NCBI RefSeq assembly: GCF_907165045.1
Contig: NZ_CAJRAU010000004.1
Span: 1-64,000 of the forward strand
Direction of reading: 5' to 3'
Length of the DNA stretch: 64,000 nt
Source of the DNA: Dyadobacter linearis
GTDB lineage: Bacteria > Bacteroidota > Bacteroidia > Cytophagales > Spirosomataceae
The position numbers were made by a program, and so were the translations under genes. Below the pieces are notes generated by a model. It did not search any database. It was not told the DNA's origin and worked only from the letters and a program-made list of their open reading frames with translations. This document shows positions 8,601 to 17,325 of this stretch, in pieces. Numbering within the stretch: the first letter of the stretch is position 1; each line of letters begins with the position of its first letter.

Positions 8601-10097
8601 TTAATGTCTTCTGTCTTTCCACCTAGACCTGACAGGTGCTGCAACCTCATGCTGAACATCTTTAACCTGTTTGTTATCACTCAAAAGGATAGCCGAAATA
8701 AGTCCCGCAACCGCATCTGACTCAGTATCCTTCCTTGGTTTTATCATATCCGGACTAAAATATCTGCTGATAAAATTCGTGTCAAAATCGCCTGACCGGA
8801 AAGCCGCGTGTTCCAATACGAAGCGGCAAAAAGACAAAGTTGTCCGTACTCCTGAAATCTGGTATTCATCGATCGCCCGGATCATTTTCTGTATCGCATC
8901 GTCCCTGTTATCAGCATAAGTGATCAGTTTAGAGATCATCGGATCATAATAAATAGGAATATCCATTCCCTGCTCAAATCCATCGTCCACGCGCACGCCA
9001 TTTCCATCGGGCTTAATATAAGTAACCAATTTTCCGACGTCAGGCAGAAAGTTATTCAGCGGATCTTCTGCGTAAACGCGGATTTCAATGGAGTGCCCCT
9101 TGATAGTCAGTTCATCCTGCCGGATTTCCAAATGATTCCCCTCCGCGATCAGGATCATTTGTTTCACCAGATCGACACCTGTTATCTGCTCAGTCACAGG
9201 ATGTTCGACCTGTAACCTGGTATTCATTTCAAGAAAATAAAAATTCTGATTTTCATCGAGGATAAACTCCACTGTTCCGGCGCCATAATATCCGCACGAA
9301 CGTGCTACATCGATCGCGCAGCGGCCCATTTCTTCACGGATAGCGGGTGTAATGGAAACAGACGGTGCTTCTTCGATCACTTTCTGATGTCGTCGCTGAA
9401 TGGAACATTCGCGCTCGAAAAGGTGAATGATATTTCCGTGCTGATCGCCGAGTATCTGTATTTCAATATGTTTGGGAGAGAGGATATATTTTTCGATGAA
9501 TACCGAACCGTCGCCAAAAGAAGCGACCGCCTCACTGACAGCCCGATCCATTTGTTCGTCGAAATCGGCCTCACTTTCCACGACCCGCATTCCTTTTCCT
9601 CCTCCTCCCGCACTCGCCTTGATCAGAATCGGGTAACCGATCTCTGCTGCAATCTTTTTTGCCTCTCCCCGATCTGTAATCGCACTTTCTGTGCCGGGTA
9701 CCATCGGGATATTGTACTTCGAAGCCGACTGCTTTGCCGCCAGCTTACTTCCCATAATCTCAATCGATTCAGGCGAGGGGCCGATGAAGATAACACCCGC
9801 TTCCTTTACCCGCTGGGCGAATCCGGCATTTTCGGACAGAAATCCGTAGCCAGGGTGTATCGCGTCTACGCCCAGATCGCGGCAGACTTTTAGTATTTTA
9901 TCAATATTAAGGTAGGACTCCGAAGAAACAGCCGGTCCAATGCACACAGCTTCGTCGGCATAGCGAACGTGCGGGGACTTACGATCGGCCTCGCTAAAAA
10001 CAGCGACAGTAGAAATATTCATTTCCCGCGCAGTACGCATGATTCTTAATGCAATTTCGCCACGATTGGCAATCAGGATCTTCTTGATTCGGGTCAT
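8601..10097 (-). CDS. accC: Biotin carboxylase subunit of acetyl-/acyl-CoA carboxylase
   Basis: 498 aa. This ATP-grasp enzyme carboxylates biotin on the carrier protein. It shows the N-terminal KKILIANRGEIALRIMRTA, the glycine loop ASAGGGGKGMRV, the catalytic EMNTRLQVEHPVTE and the C-terminal biotin-carboxylase domain. It is about 50 residues longer than E. coli AccC; the extra basic tail (DMIKPRKDTE... to SRWKDRRH) follows the usual end and contains no biotin-attachment motif. The carrier protein gene is not adjacent, so it could serve either acetyl-CoA carboxylase or a propionyl-type carboxylase. Confidence 0.9.
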   Translation of the reverse strand: MTRIKKILIANRGEIALRIMRTAREMNISTVAVFSEADRKSPHVRYADEAVCIGPAVSSESYLNIDKILKVCRDLGVDAIHPGYGFLSENAGFAQRVKEAGVIFIGPSPESIEIMGSKLAAKQSASKYNIPMVPGTESAITDRGEAKKIAAEIGYPILIKASAGGGGKGMRVVESEADFDEQMDRAVSEAVASFGDGSVFIEKYILSPKHIEIQILGDQHGNIIHLFERECSIQRRHQKVIEEAPSVSITPAIREEMGRCAIDVARSCGYYGAGTVEFILDENQNFYFLEMNTRLQVEHPVTEQITGVDLVKQMILIAEGNHLEIRQDELTIKGHSIEIRVYAEDPLNNFLPDVGKLVTYIKPDGNGVRVDDGFEQGMDIPIYYDPMISKLITYADNRDDAIQKMIRAIDEYQISGVRTTLSFCRFVLEHAAFRSGDFDTNFISRYFSPDMIKPRKDTESDAVAGLISAILLSDNKQVKDVQHEVAAPVRSRWKDRRH

Positions 10098-10281
10098 GTA
10101 ATCGGATGAATGTATTTGTCGACGCTCCTAAGTTAGCAAAAGCAGACTCTTTTATTCAGACTACTCACGCCTCAGAATAAATGGACGGTTGCCGAAGGAT
10201 TTTTGAGCGCGAGCTTGTAGCATGATCAGCGAGCTGCTTCATGTATTTTAGAAATTATTTACAACCAAAACTAATTAAACC

Positions 10282-11061
10282 ATGAAAACGAACCTGAAAA
10301 ACAGTCTTGTTTGGCTTCTGCTGCCGACAATGCTATTGGTCAATACAGGATGCGAAGATGAAAAGAAAGCGCCGGTGCCAGAATCAAAGCCTGAGGCAGT
10401 GGTAAATGAGAGGCTGCTGAACGCATCGACCCTGGCGAGCGGGGTAAAGGACATTCAGTACAATGCGGACAAGCAGCCCAAAACTTTCTTTGCTGCGGGA
10501 ATGAAAGTGGATGTTAGCTATGCGAAAGACAATGTAGTTTATTCCTATTACGGCAAGGAATTGCTTGCAAAGAAAGTATACGATTTGCAAAATGGATTGG
10601 TGAAGAACCTGACCGAATACAATTACCTGGGTAAAGTCGAGGAAAAGGGCTTTTCGACGTCATTTGAATATCAGGACGGCAAAATGATCAAGGAGATTAC
10701 AACTATTAAAGATAAGCCGTTTGGCCACACGGAATATACCTATGATGCTGTCCACAAAAACCTCGCAATATCAAAAGCGTATGATCATTCCGGCAATTTG
10801 CTCACTACTACTACTTACGAATACACAGATAAATTGGATAAATCAGGCTCGCACAGTGAATGGTATATTTGGCTTGACGGCACGCTCTTTCCCAAAAAGG
10901 CCTTATACCTGGTTAAAAAAATAAGTACAGAGGATCATCTTGCAAAGAAAAAGTGGAACGTCAGTTATGAGTATGACATCGATGCCCAAGGATACGTGGT
11001 AAGTGGAAAAGGCACGAGGGATAACGGTTCATCGTTCGAATGGACCAATACTTGGCAGTAA
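10282..11061 (+). CDS. Hypothetical lipoprotein with YD-like repeats
   Basis: 259 aa. A type II signal peptide ends at the lipobox LVNTGC, so the mature protein is lipid-anchored. The body is made of short beta-type repeats of the pattern Y-x-Y-x-x-x-G-x-L with many Lys, Tyr and Thr (for example TEYNYLGKV, TEYTYDAVHK, TTYEYTDKLD). This resembles RHS/YD-type or DUF4595-type repeat lipoproteins of Bacteroidota. Stand-alone gene followed by a terminator. Function not recognised. Confidence 0.7.
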   Translation: MKTNLKNSLVWLLLPTMLLVNTGCEDEKKAPVPESKPEAVVNERLLNASTLASGVKDIQYNADKQPKTFFAAGMKVDVSYAKDNVVYSYYGKELLAKKVYDLQNGLVKNLTEYNYLGKVEEKGFSTSFEYQDGKMIKEITTIKDKPFGHTEYTYDAVHKNLAISKAYDHSGNLLTTTTYEYTDKLDKSGSHSEWYIWLDGTLFPKKALYLVKKISTEDHLAKKKWNVSYEYDIDAQGYVVSGKGTRDNGSSFEWTNTWQ

Positions 11062-11087
11062 TCTTTCGTATTCTTAAACTTAAATCG

Positions 11088-11116
11088 ATCCCGGCACTTC
11101 CTGTCGGGATTTTTTA
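11088..11116 (+). terminator. Terminator of the lipoprotein gene
   Basis: A 9-bp stem ATCCCGGCA / TGTCGGGAT (one G-T pair) with loop CTTCC, followed by a run of six T. Confidence 0.85.
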
Positions 11117-11221
11117 TTTACCACTTATTTTATTTCGGCTGCATTAACTTGCTACACGCAGTAACAGCTATGTTATCAGTATTTTACTAACTTACTGTTA
11201 GTTGGAAACATGACGGTCTTA

Positions 11222-11251
11222 TTAAAGTACCGGTATAATTTTTTAATTTTG
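11222..11251 (+). promoter_or_regulatory. Possible promoter of the alpha-oxoamine synthase gene
   Basis: The -7 box TAATTTTG (11244-11251) matches TAnnTTTG. The -33 region 19 nt upstream (ATTA) is a weak match. The box lies 50 nt before the GTG start. Confidence 0.4.
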
Positions 11252-11300
11252 CATTTATCTAACATTAGTAATCATTGTTACCCACATAAATTAGAAGAGA

Positions 11301-12572
11301 GTGGATATTTTCGAGAAACTGCGCAACAACTCTGGTCCGATAGGAACTCCGGCAAAAATGCTGAATAGCCATCACTATTTTTCATTCCCGATGCTGGAAG
11401 GAGATTTGGGCCCGCGCATGAGGTTCATGGGACGTGAAGTATTGAACTGGAGTCTTAACAATTATTTGGGTCTTGCAAATCACCCGGAGGTAAGAGCTGC
11501 TGATACAGCTGCTACCGAAAAATGGGGACTGGCCTATCCGATGGGAGCCAGAATGATGTCCGGAAATTCAGTTCTCCATGAAACCTTTGAAAAAGAGCTG
11601 GCGGAGTTTGTAGGTAAAAAGGACGCTTTTCTTTTGAACTACGGCTACCAGGGCATTATGTCGGCAATTGAATGTTTGTGTGATCACCGCGATGTAATCG
11701 TTTACGACGCCGAATCACACGCGTGCCTGATCGACGGAGTTCGTCTTCACAAAGCCAAATTGGGGGAATATTACAAGTTTAACCACAATGATATGGTTAG
11801 TCTTGAAAAAAACCTGATCCGCGCTACCAAGCTTGCCAATGAAAAAGGCGGCGGCGTTTTGGTGATCACCGAAGGCGTATTTGGTATGTCTGGCAAAGTG
11901 GGCGACCTGAAAGCGATTGTTGAACTGAAAAAGAAATATGATTTTCGTCTGATCGTAGACGATGCGCACGGATTTGGTACAATGGGCGAAACCGGCGCGG
12001 GAGTTGGTGAAATGCTTGGCGTGCAGAAAGAAGTGGATCTGTACTTCTCTACGTTTGCCAAGTCGATGGCGGCGATCGGTGCATTCATTGCATCTGATGA
12101 TGAGGAGATCATCATGTTCCTGAAATACAATATGCGTTCACAAACTTATGCGAAGGCGCTTCCGATGCCTTACGTGGAAGGTTGCCGCAAGCGTCTGGAT
12201 ATGATCAAGAAAATGCCTGAGCTTCGTGCCAAGCTTTGGGAAAATGTGAAAGCAATGCAGGATGGTCTGCGCAGCCGTGGTTTCAATATCGGCGAAACAG
12301 AATCTCCGGTAACGCCCGTTTTCCTGCATAGTGAAGGCGGCGTGCCCGAAGTGACGCGAATGGTGCGTGACCTGCGCGAAAATATGGGCGTATTCTGCTC
12401 AATCGTAGTTTATCCCGTAGTTCCGAAAGGGCAGATCATGCTGAGGATCATTCCGACGGCATCTCACACCCTGGAAGATGTAGAATATACATTAAATGCA
12501 TTCACCACGCTGGCTGAGAAATTGAAGAACCGGGTATACCAGCAGGAAGATGTGCAGGTAGGGGTGGAGTAA
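11301..12572 (+). CDS. PLP-dependent alpha-oxoamine synthase, serine palmitoyltransferase-like
   Basis: 423 aa with a GTG start. The enzyme belongs to the family that condenses an amino acid with an acyl-CoA (SPT, KBL, AONS and cysteate acyltransferase). Lys254 in the motif STFAKSMAAIGAF is the probable PLP lysine, VDDAHGFGTMG (219-229) holds the PLP-contact Asp and His, and His140 in DAESHAC sits where the substrate-stacking His is expected. The N-terminal domain has SLNNYLGLANHPEV. In Bacteroidota, paralogues of this group start sphingolipid or sulfonolipid synthesis, and sequence alone does not tell which amino acid is used. Own terminator and probable own promoter. Confidence 0.8.
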   Translation: MDIFEKLRNNSGPIGTPAKMLNSHHYFSFPMLEGDLGPRMRFMGREVLNWSLNNYLGLANHPEVRAADTAATEKWGLAYPMGARMMSGNSVLHETFEKELAEFVGKKDAFLLNYGYQGIMSAIECLCDHRDVIVYDAESHACLIDGVRLHKAKLGEYYKFNHNDMVSLEKNLIRATKLANEKGGGVLVITEGVFGMSGKVGDLKAIVELKKKYDFRLIVDDAHGFGTMGETGAGVGEMLGVQKEVDLYFSTFAKSMAAIGAFIASDDEEIIMFLKYNMRSQTYAKALPMPYVEGCRKRLDMIKKMPELRAKLWENVKAMQDGLRSRGFNIGETESPVTPVFLHSEGGVPEVTRMVRDLRENMGVFCSIVVYPVVPKGQIMLRIIPTASHTLEDVEYTLNAFTTLAEKLKNRVYQQEDVQVGVE

Positions 12573-12598
12573 TTAGAAATATGCGTTATTTGCATTCA

Positions 12599-12630
12599 GG
12601 GGGCTTTTTTAAAAAAAGCTCCCTTTTTTT
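12599..12630 (+). terminator. Terminator of the alpha-oxoamine synthase gene
   Basis: A long hairpin GGGGGCTTTTTT / AAAAAAAGCTCCC with one wobble pair, ending in seven T. Confidence 0.85.
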
Positions 12631-12738
12631 GTTTTAGATCGAGGTATTTTCGACTTTATTTAAATGTCTGATTACTAGATACTTAAATGATTGCAATCGA
12701 TTAATTGTATTATAGAAGTGTTTTTTTTTGTTTTTTGG

Positions 12739-12769
12739 GTTGCTAAAATACTTTTAATTATTAAATTTC
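12739..12769 (+). promoter_or_regulatory. Bacteroidota-type promoter of the histone-like gene
   Basis: GTTG, a 19-nt spacer, then TAAATTTC, one base from the TAnnTTTG consensus. It lies in an AT-rich stretch about 58 nt before the ATG of the Hc1-type gene. Confidence 0.5.
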
Positions 12770-12826
12770 GGTCAAAACATGCGTTTTAAGCGTGTTAGAG
12801 GCATTTAAACTAAAAAACAAAAAGAC

Positions 12827-13006
12827 ATGGCACGATTCGATGAAGTTAGAGATTTGATCCTTTCACTTGAAGGTGATTTCGATAAGTTTTACAACAAAGA
12901 AAATCAAGCTGCAGGTACCCGCGTTCGTAAGGGTATGCAAGATCTTAAGACGCTGGCTCAGGACATTCGCGCAGAAGTTCAGAACAAAAAGAACGCTGGC
13001 GAATAG
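12827..13006 (+). CDS. Hc1-type histone-like small protein
   Basis: 59 aa, beginning MARFDEVRDLILSLEGDF and containing KENQAAGTRVRKGMQDLK. This is the compact form of the bacterial histone H1/Hc1 family found across Cytophagales and Flavobacteriia. It is probably an abundant DNA- or nucleoid-associated protein, although the Lys-rich tail of chlamydial Hc1 is absent. It is too short for many gene callers but has a good promoter and terminator. The DNA-binding role is inferred from family naming. Confidence 0.88.
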   Translation: MARFDEVRDLILSLEGDFDKFYNKENQAAGTRVRKGMQDLKTLAQDIRAEVQNKKNAGE

Positions 13007-13030
13007 TAAGAAGCACACCGAAGATTTTTT

Positions 13031-13062
13031 GAACCCGGGTCAAACGTCCGGGTTCATTTCTT
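13031..13062 (+). terminator. Terminator of the histone-like gene
   Basis: An 8-bp GC-rich stem GAACCCGG / CCGGGTTC followed by ATTTCTTT. It sits between the histone-like gene and the convergent MaoC gene. Confidence 0.75.
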
Positions 13063-13475
13063 TAGAACTTCTCCTTATTGATCATAGTCGCCACTCCTTT
13101 CGTAGTTACCTTCTTCGTAGCCACATCCACAATCTCCGTCGAAATCTCGGCAATATGCTTTTCAGCATTGATCGACTGAATCTTGAAAACCGCCTTATAT
13201 TCCGTGTCAACAAACATCGGGCGCAAAAATTCCAGCGTCTGCTTCACATAAATTGACCCGAAGCCTGGAAACTGCGTTCCCAGTACTTTCGTAAACACAG
13301 TTGCTCCCAGCATTCCGTGAATGATCGGGCGCTTGAAATTCGTGGTAGCGGCATATTCCGCGTCGAGGTGAATAGGATTATTGTCGCCGGTAAGGTCGGC
13401 AAAGCGCTGTACTTCTTCCTGCGTAATCGTAAATGGATATTCGAAAGAAGCATCAACAACAGGTTGTATTTCCAT
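13062..13475 (-). CDS. MaoC-like (R)-specific enoyl-CoA hydratase/dehydratase
   Basis: 137 aa single hot-dog domain. The hydratase-2 motif is present as DLTGDNNPIHLD with Asp31 and His36 as the expected catalytic pair, followed by HGMLGATVFTKVLG. Family members hydrate trans-2-enoyl-CoA to (R)-3-hydroxyacyl-CoA or do the reverse. The chain length and pathway cannot be told from the sequence. It is transcribed away from hpf but on the same strand, after the hpf terminator. Confidence 0.85.
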   Translation of the reverse strand: MEIQPVVDASFEYPFTITQEEVQRFADLTGDNNPIHLDAEYAATTNFKRPIIHGMLGATVFTKVLGTQFPGFGSIYVKQTLEFLRPMFVDTEYKAVFKIQSINAEKHIAEISTEIVDVATKKVTTKGVATMINKEKF

Positions 13476-13552
13476 ATTGGTTAATAGTTAGTGGATATGC
13501 GAATGCCTCAAAATAAGGTTAATTCGCGGATCGATCCAAGTTGCCGGTGGCC

Positions 13553-13586
13553 TTAAAACAAAAGAAGCCGCCTGTTAGGCGACTTC
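13553..13586 (-). terminator. hpf terminator
   Basis: Stem GAAG-x-CGCC / GGCG-x-CTTC at 13564-13586. On the minus strand it is followed by TTTTGTTTT, just past the hpf stop. Confidence 0.8.
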
Positions 13587-13610
13587 CCTTGTTGATCAAG
13601 CTATATGATT

Positions 13611-13979
13611 TTACTCTTCGGTTTCCTCTGTAAGTACTACGCCGTCGACCTCCGAAATTTTGGCAGACCTTGCGTTGTTTCGCTTATTCTTGAACTTTTT
13701 AACCTGCATTTTCAGTGAATCTATCGCCAGGTCTGTCGCTTCTTCAAACGTAGTCCCTTGCTCTTTCACAAACATTGTCCCACCCGGAACATATAATTTA
13801 ACTTCAAGCAATTTGGTATGCGCCTTCGCATTCTCACTTTTGTCAAGCTTAAGAAATACCTCTCCACTAGTTATTCGATCATAAAATGTATCTAGTTTAT
13901 CTAATTTCTGCTGAATGAAGTTCAACAGTTTAGGATCGGCATCAAAATGAATTGCTTGCATCTGCAGTCTCATAAGCAC
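13611..13979 (-). CDS. hpf: Ribosome hibernation-promoting factor (short form)
   Basis: 122 aa HPF/RaiA domain protein. It binds the 30S decoding region and silences or dimerises ribosomes in slow growth. The fold is visible in MQAIHFDADPKLLNFIQQKLDKLDTFYDRI, then LEVKLYVPGGTMFVKEQGTTFEEATDLAIDSLKMQVKKFK. It has an acidic C-terminal tail and no long-form dimerisation domain. A second ATG two codons in (13973) is equally possible as start. Confidence 0.9.
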   Translation of the reverse strand: MLMRLQMQAIHFDADPKLLNFIQQKLDKLDTFYDRITSGEVFLKLDKSENAKAHTKLLEVKLYVPGGTMFVKEQGTTFEEATDLAIDSLKMQVKKFKNKRNNARSAKISEVDGVVLTEETEE

Positions 13980-14201
13980 ATTGTTTTAATGGTAAAACAT
14001 ATCGTTTAACTGCCAGCGAAAACCGAAAACCGTAACTTACTCAACTTGGAATGTTTATAAAAATTAAAAATTCCAGGTGTTAAACCGGCTTTCATATTTC
14101 CCTAACATTATTTAAGTAAGGCAAATATTAAGCCAATGTCAAGTAAACCGGGTTGTTTCTCCAGATATTTCTCGAATTAAAAAATTGCAGCAAAGGCGAC
14201 C

Positions 14202-14504
14202 TTACGCTTCCTCCAGAAGGGTTCTGAAAGACACATATTGCCCATTAAAAAGTGAATGGTGCCGCTCCTGGAATTCAGACTGAAACCCGGTTTGATAGGC
14301 CAGAAAATCTTCCATTGTCCTGAACTTGAACTGGGTCGTGTAAGTCGCACCTTCGTTCTCAATTTCGGTCAAAAGCCTCAGTAGCTTGCATTCAAGCGGG
14401 ATATTCGTTTCTAATATTCCTGGTATATGAGTGCTTTTCATGTATATAAGCCACTCTTTTTCAGCAGCGTAGCTGATATTGATCGTGATATTGTAGATAA
14501 CCAT
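14202..14504 (-). CDS. DUF4286 family protein
   Basis: 100 aa. It has the family hallmark MVIYNITINISYAAEKEW followed by the helix with MKSTHIPGIL and the second half TTQFKFRTMEDFLAYQ, consistent with a small ferredoxin-like alpha/beta fold. Members are widespread in Bacteroidota and have no established function. Stand-alone gene, divergent from the cytochrome-b-like gene. Confidence 0.85.
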   Translation of the reverse strand: MVIYNITINISYAAEKEWLIYMKSTHIPGILETNIPLECKLLRLLTEIENEGATYTTQFKFRTMEDFLAYQTGFQSEFQERHHSLFNGQYVSFRTLLEEA

Positions 14505-14580
14505 AGTATAACTTGTTAACGGGACGCAAATATCAGGCTAATATTTCAGAATCGATTATGCGCGGTTGATATGTATTGCA

Positions 14581-14612
14581 TTTGGGGGATGGTCGTTTGT
14601 GCGCTACATTTG
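14581..14612 (+). promoter_or_regulatory. Bacteroidota-type promoter of the cytochrome-b-like gene
   Basis: TTTG (14581-14584), 20-nt spacer, TACATTTG (14605-14612). Both boxes match the Bacteroidota primary sigma consensus exactly, 35 nt before the ATG. It is the clearest promoter in the window. Confidence 0.7.
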
Positions 14613-14646
14613 CAAGCCTGCTTATTCACCATAACTGTTATTTACA

Positions 14647-15066
14647 ATGAACATTTTGATACGAGCGCATTCAGGATTGCGATATGTCGTTCTCGCACTT
14701 TTGCTGGCTGCCATTTTCATCGCTTTCTCCAACTGGCGCAAAAACTCACGGGAAGACAGCAAAGTATATCTTTTTGCTATGATCGCGACGCACACGCAAA
14801 TGCTGATCGGCCTGATACTCTACGCAATGAGCCCGAAAGTGAATTTTGATCTGATCAGCGAAAAAGTGTTCCGTTTCTATTCAATAGAGCACATTTTTAT
14901 GATGATAATCGCAATGGTACTCATTACGATCGGAAGAGTGAAATCGAAGAAACTGGCGGGAGGCGATAAGCACCGGACCGTCTTGTACTTTTATGGAATG
15001 GGGCTCATCATTATCCTGGCCGCTATTCCCTGGCCATTCAGAAGTCTCGGAACAGGTTGGTTCTGA
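14647..15066 (+). CDS. Small four-helix membrane protein, 'cytochrome B'-type
   Basis: 139 aa with four predicted membrane helices. His residues sit at or near helix ends (RAHSGLRYVVL, ATHTQMLIGLILY, IEHIFMMIIA). This pattern is found in the small Bacteroidota proteins usually labelled cytochrome B. Heme binding is possible from the paired His but not shown. Preceded by a strong promoter and closed by a shared terminator. Confidence 0.65.
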   Translation: MNILIRAHSGLRYVVLALLLAAIFIAFSNWRKNSREDSKVYLFAMIATHTQMLIGLILYAMSPKVNFDLISEKVFRFYSIEHIFMMIIAMVLITIGRVKSKKLAGGDKHRTVLYFYGMGLIIILAAIPWPFRSLGTGWF

Positions 15067-15080
15067 GGGAAGATTTAAAT

Positions 15081-15119
15081 AAAAACGGCTATCAATCTTC
15101 GAGATCGATAGCCGTTTTT
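15081..15119. terminator. Bidirectional terminator between the cytochrome-b-like gene and cysM
   Basis: AAAAACGGCTATC / GATAGCCGTTTTT, a perfect 13-bp stem with A and T runs on both sides, placed between convergent genes. Confidence 0.9.
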
Positions 15120-15121
15120 AT

Positions 15122-15994
15122 TTATCCGAAAAGGTCGCTCGAAAGGTACCGGTCTCCCCGGTCGCAGATAATGCATACGATCACGCCTTCATCGAGTTCC
15201 TTCGCCAGCTCTATTGCCGCCCAAGTCGAGCCTCCGCTGCTCATTCCGGCAAATACAGCTTCTTCTCTCGCTAGCTTCCTGGTCATATTCACCGCATTTT
15301 CCTGCGTAACTTCAATTACCCGGTCCACCCGCTCGCGTTCGAAAATCTTGGGGAGATATTCAACCGGCCACTTCCGTATTCCCGGAATGCTAGCTCCGTC
15401 GGTCGGCTGGCAGCCTACGATCTGGATCGATTCGTTTTGTTCTTTTAAATATCTGGAAACACCCATAATGGTACCCGTAGTGCCCATTGAGGATACGAAA
15501 TGTGTTACTTTCTGATCCGTATCCTTGTAAATTTCAGGGCCTGTTGTGCGGTAATGTGCTTTCCAGTTGTCAGGATTGGCAAATTGATTTAACATATAAT
15601 ACTCCCCTCCCGCTGCTTTTTCCTCCGCCAAATCCCGCGATATCTCCATATTTTCAGCAAGAATTACCTTTGCGCCGTAAGCCTCCATGGTCAACACACG
15701 CTCTTTGGTAGAACTTTGCGGCATGATCAGCTCTATTTCCAGATCGAACAAACGCGCGATCATCGCCAGCGCAATACCGGTATTGCCGCTCGTAGCCTCG
15801 ATCAGTTTCATGCCTGACTTAATCTCGCCGCGTTCCAGCGCGCCCTGGATCATACTGTACGCCGCGCGGTCTTTCACGCTGCCGCCAGGATTATTGCCTT
15901 CAAGCTTTCCGAAGATTTTGACTTTCGGGTTAGGATTGATTCGTTTTAATTCAACCAAAGGGGTATTGCCTACGAGATCAAGGAGTGAAGACAT
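15122..15994 (-). CDS. cysM: Cysteine synthase B
   Basis: 290 aa. The fold-type II PLP enzyme makes cysteine from O-acetylserine (or O-phosphoserine) and sulfide or thiosulfate. GNNPGGSVKDRAAYSM with the PLP Lys41, TSGNTGIALAM, SSMGTTGTIMGVSRYL, GCQPTDGASIPGIRKWPVEYLP and the ending CDRGDRYLS follow E. coli CysM closely. The SIPGIRRWP-type loop is the mark of CysM rather than CysK. A role as cysteate synthase feeding sulfonolipids cannot be ruled out in this phylum. Confidence 0.9.
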   Translation of the reverse strand: MSSLLDLVGNTPLVELKRINPNPKVKIFGKLEGNNPGGSVKDRAAYSMIQGALERGEIKSGMKLIEATSGNTGIALAMIARLFDLEIELIMPQSSTKERVLTMEAYGAKVILAENMEISRDLAEEKAAGGEYYMLNQFANPDNWKAHYRTTGPEIYKDTDQKVTHFVSSMGTTGTIMGVSRYLKEQNESIQIVGCQPTDGASIPGIRKWPVEYLPKIFERERVDRVIEVTQENAVNMTRKLAREEAVFAGMSSGGSTWAAIELAKELDEGVIVCIICDRGDRYLSSDLFG

Positions 15995-16035
15995 TTATAT
16001 ATATGCTTTTTTACAAAAATTAATACAATCCTGCC

Positions 16036-17247
16036 CTAAGGTGTGGCAGTGAAAAAACCGAGGGTACCTACCAGAAAAGCCACAATGGAACTGCTGTGCG
16101 TACCGCCGGGTATAGTTGTCAGCTGCACGTCCGCACCCAATCCTTTCATGGTATTGTAAGCTTTTTCGGAATTAAAATAAAAAACCAGCTCATCGCTGCT
16201 ACCATGATACAATCTCGTCGGCGTTTTAGGCTTCCAGTTGTACACGTCGTTATCCCCGATCGCATCAATAAAACCTTTATCAGTACCGTCGTTTAGCGCT
16301 TTTTTGAAGGAATCAGTCAGGATAGAATCAAAGCTTGTAGCTATCCGCACGTTCGCGCCGGACTTTGCAATCTCAGTTGCATAAGGTTCTTTAAAATAAT
16401 AGGAAGCCGGTTTATTAAGCTTATAAATACGATCGTATGTGAGCAAAACCCACAGATAAGAAAAGTTATAGGAAGCCAATCCGTGAGTTGGGGTATTGAC
16501 GATATATTTCATAAAAGCAGTCTTATCGTAAGCACCCGCGCCGCAGCTCGAAGCCCTCAGATTAAACTCACCAGCGGCCTCCTCTTCGATCTTTTTCTGC
16601 AAAGACATCGTCGCAAAGCCACCTTCCGAATAGCCGGCAATATATAGCTTCTCATCCCATTCCACTTCTTCCTGATCTTTCAAAAACTCTTTCGCGGCCC
16701 GAAGCATATCCAGTGAAGCCGACGCCAGGCTCGCCCGGTGCTCGTAAGGATGCGGAAGATCTTTCGAATCTCCGTAACCGATGTAATCAGGATACGCAAT
16801 AATATACCCCATTGACCCGAACAAGGCACCAAAAGACGCAGCTTCGGAATCGTCGGCAAAATTGGAAGGAGCCGAAATATCCTCGCGAATGGTACCGTGC
16901 TGTACACTGATCATGGAAGCAGGCTGATCGGTATCAGGCAAAATTAGCGCACCGGAAGCCGTAATATCGGTTCCGTCGGTGTTTTTAGTTTTGTAGGAAA
17001 GTTTGTAAACCTTGATTCCGGCCTTCACATAACCGGCCAGCAGCGGGTTAATATCTCTCGCACGTTCCGTGATCTGTTCTTTGGAAAGCGTTGAAATATC
17101 CTCACTACGAAGCAGATACTGATTTTCTTCCTCCGGCTCCGGAGTTACAGGCGGCTTGTCATTGTTACAGGAGTTGAGCAGCAGTAAGCTCCATATGAGC
17201 AGGTGGGCAACGGTTCTCCCCGGGGATAGGGTTAATATTTTTCGCAT
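16036..17247 (-). CDS. Secreted lipase-like alpha/beta hydrolase lipoprotein
   Basis: 403 aa. The signal peptide ends in a lipobox, LLLNSC (Cys27). The hydrolase part has SVQHGT early, the nucleophile elbow GYSEGG near residue 206, an Asp in YHGSSDELV and a His in PGGTHSSS close to the C-terminus, so the triad appears complete. The architecture resembles secretory lipases and cutinase-like esterases that release fatty acids at the cell surface. cysM lies 41 bp downstream on the same strand. Confidence 0.75.
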   Translation of the reverse strand: MRKILTLSPGRTVAHLLIWSLLLLNSCNNDKPPVTPEPEEENQYLLRSEDISTLSKEQITERARDINPLLAGYVKAGIKVYKLSYKTKNTDGTDITASGALILPDTDQPASMISVQHGTIREDISAPSNFADDSEAASFGALFGSMGYIIAYPDYIGYGDSKDLPHPYEHRASLASASLDMLRAAKEFLKDQEEVEWDEKLYIAGYSEGGFATMSLQKKIEEEAAGEFNLRASSCGAGAYDKTAFMKYIVNTPTHGLASYNFSYLWVLLTYDRIYKLNKPASYYFKEPYATEIAKSGANVRIATSFDSILTDSFKKALNDGTDKGFIDAIGDNDVYNWKPKTPTRLYHGSSDELVFYFNSEKAYNTMKGLGADVQLTTIPGGTHSSSIVAFLVGTLGFFTATP

Positions 17248-17258
17248 AGATAAAATTA

Positions 17259-17294
17259 CGGGTAAGCATTCATCTTATAACGAAGGCTTACCCG
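17259..17294 (-). terminator. Weak hairpin, possible terminator of the downstream hydrolase gene
   Basis: Inverted repeat CGGGTAAGC / GCTTACCCG with an 18-nt loop, between the stop of the gene at 17326 and the start of the lipase. Minus-strand continuation GTAATTTTA is only mildly T-rich. Confidence 0.45.
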
Positions 17295-17325
17295 GTTTAG
17301 ATCGTCACAATAATCTTTTTTGCAA

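Noticed and set aside
15122..15994. Calling the CysM homologue a cysteate synthase
   Set aside because: The residues follow CysM closely, and there is no adjacent sulfonolipid gene to justify the change.
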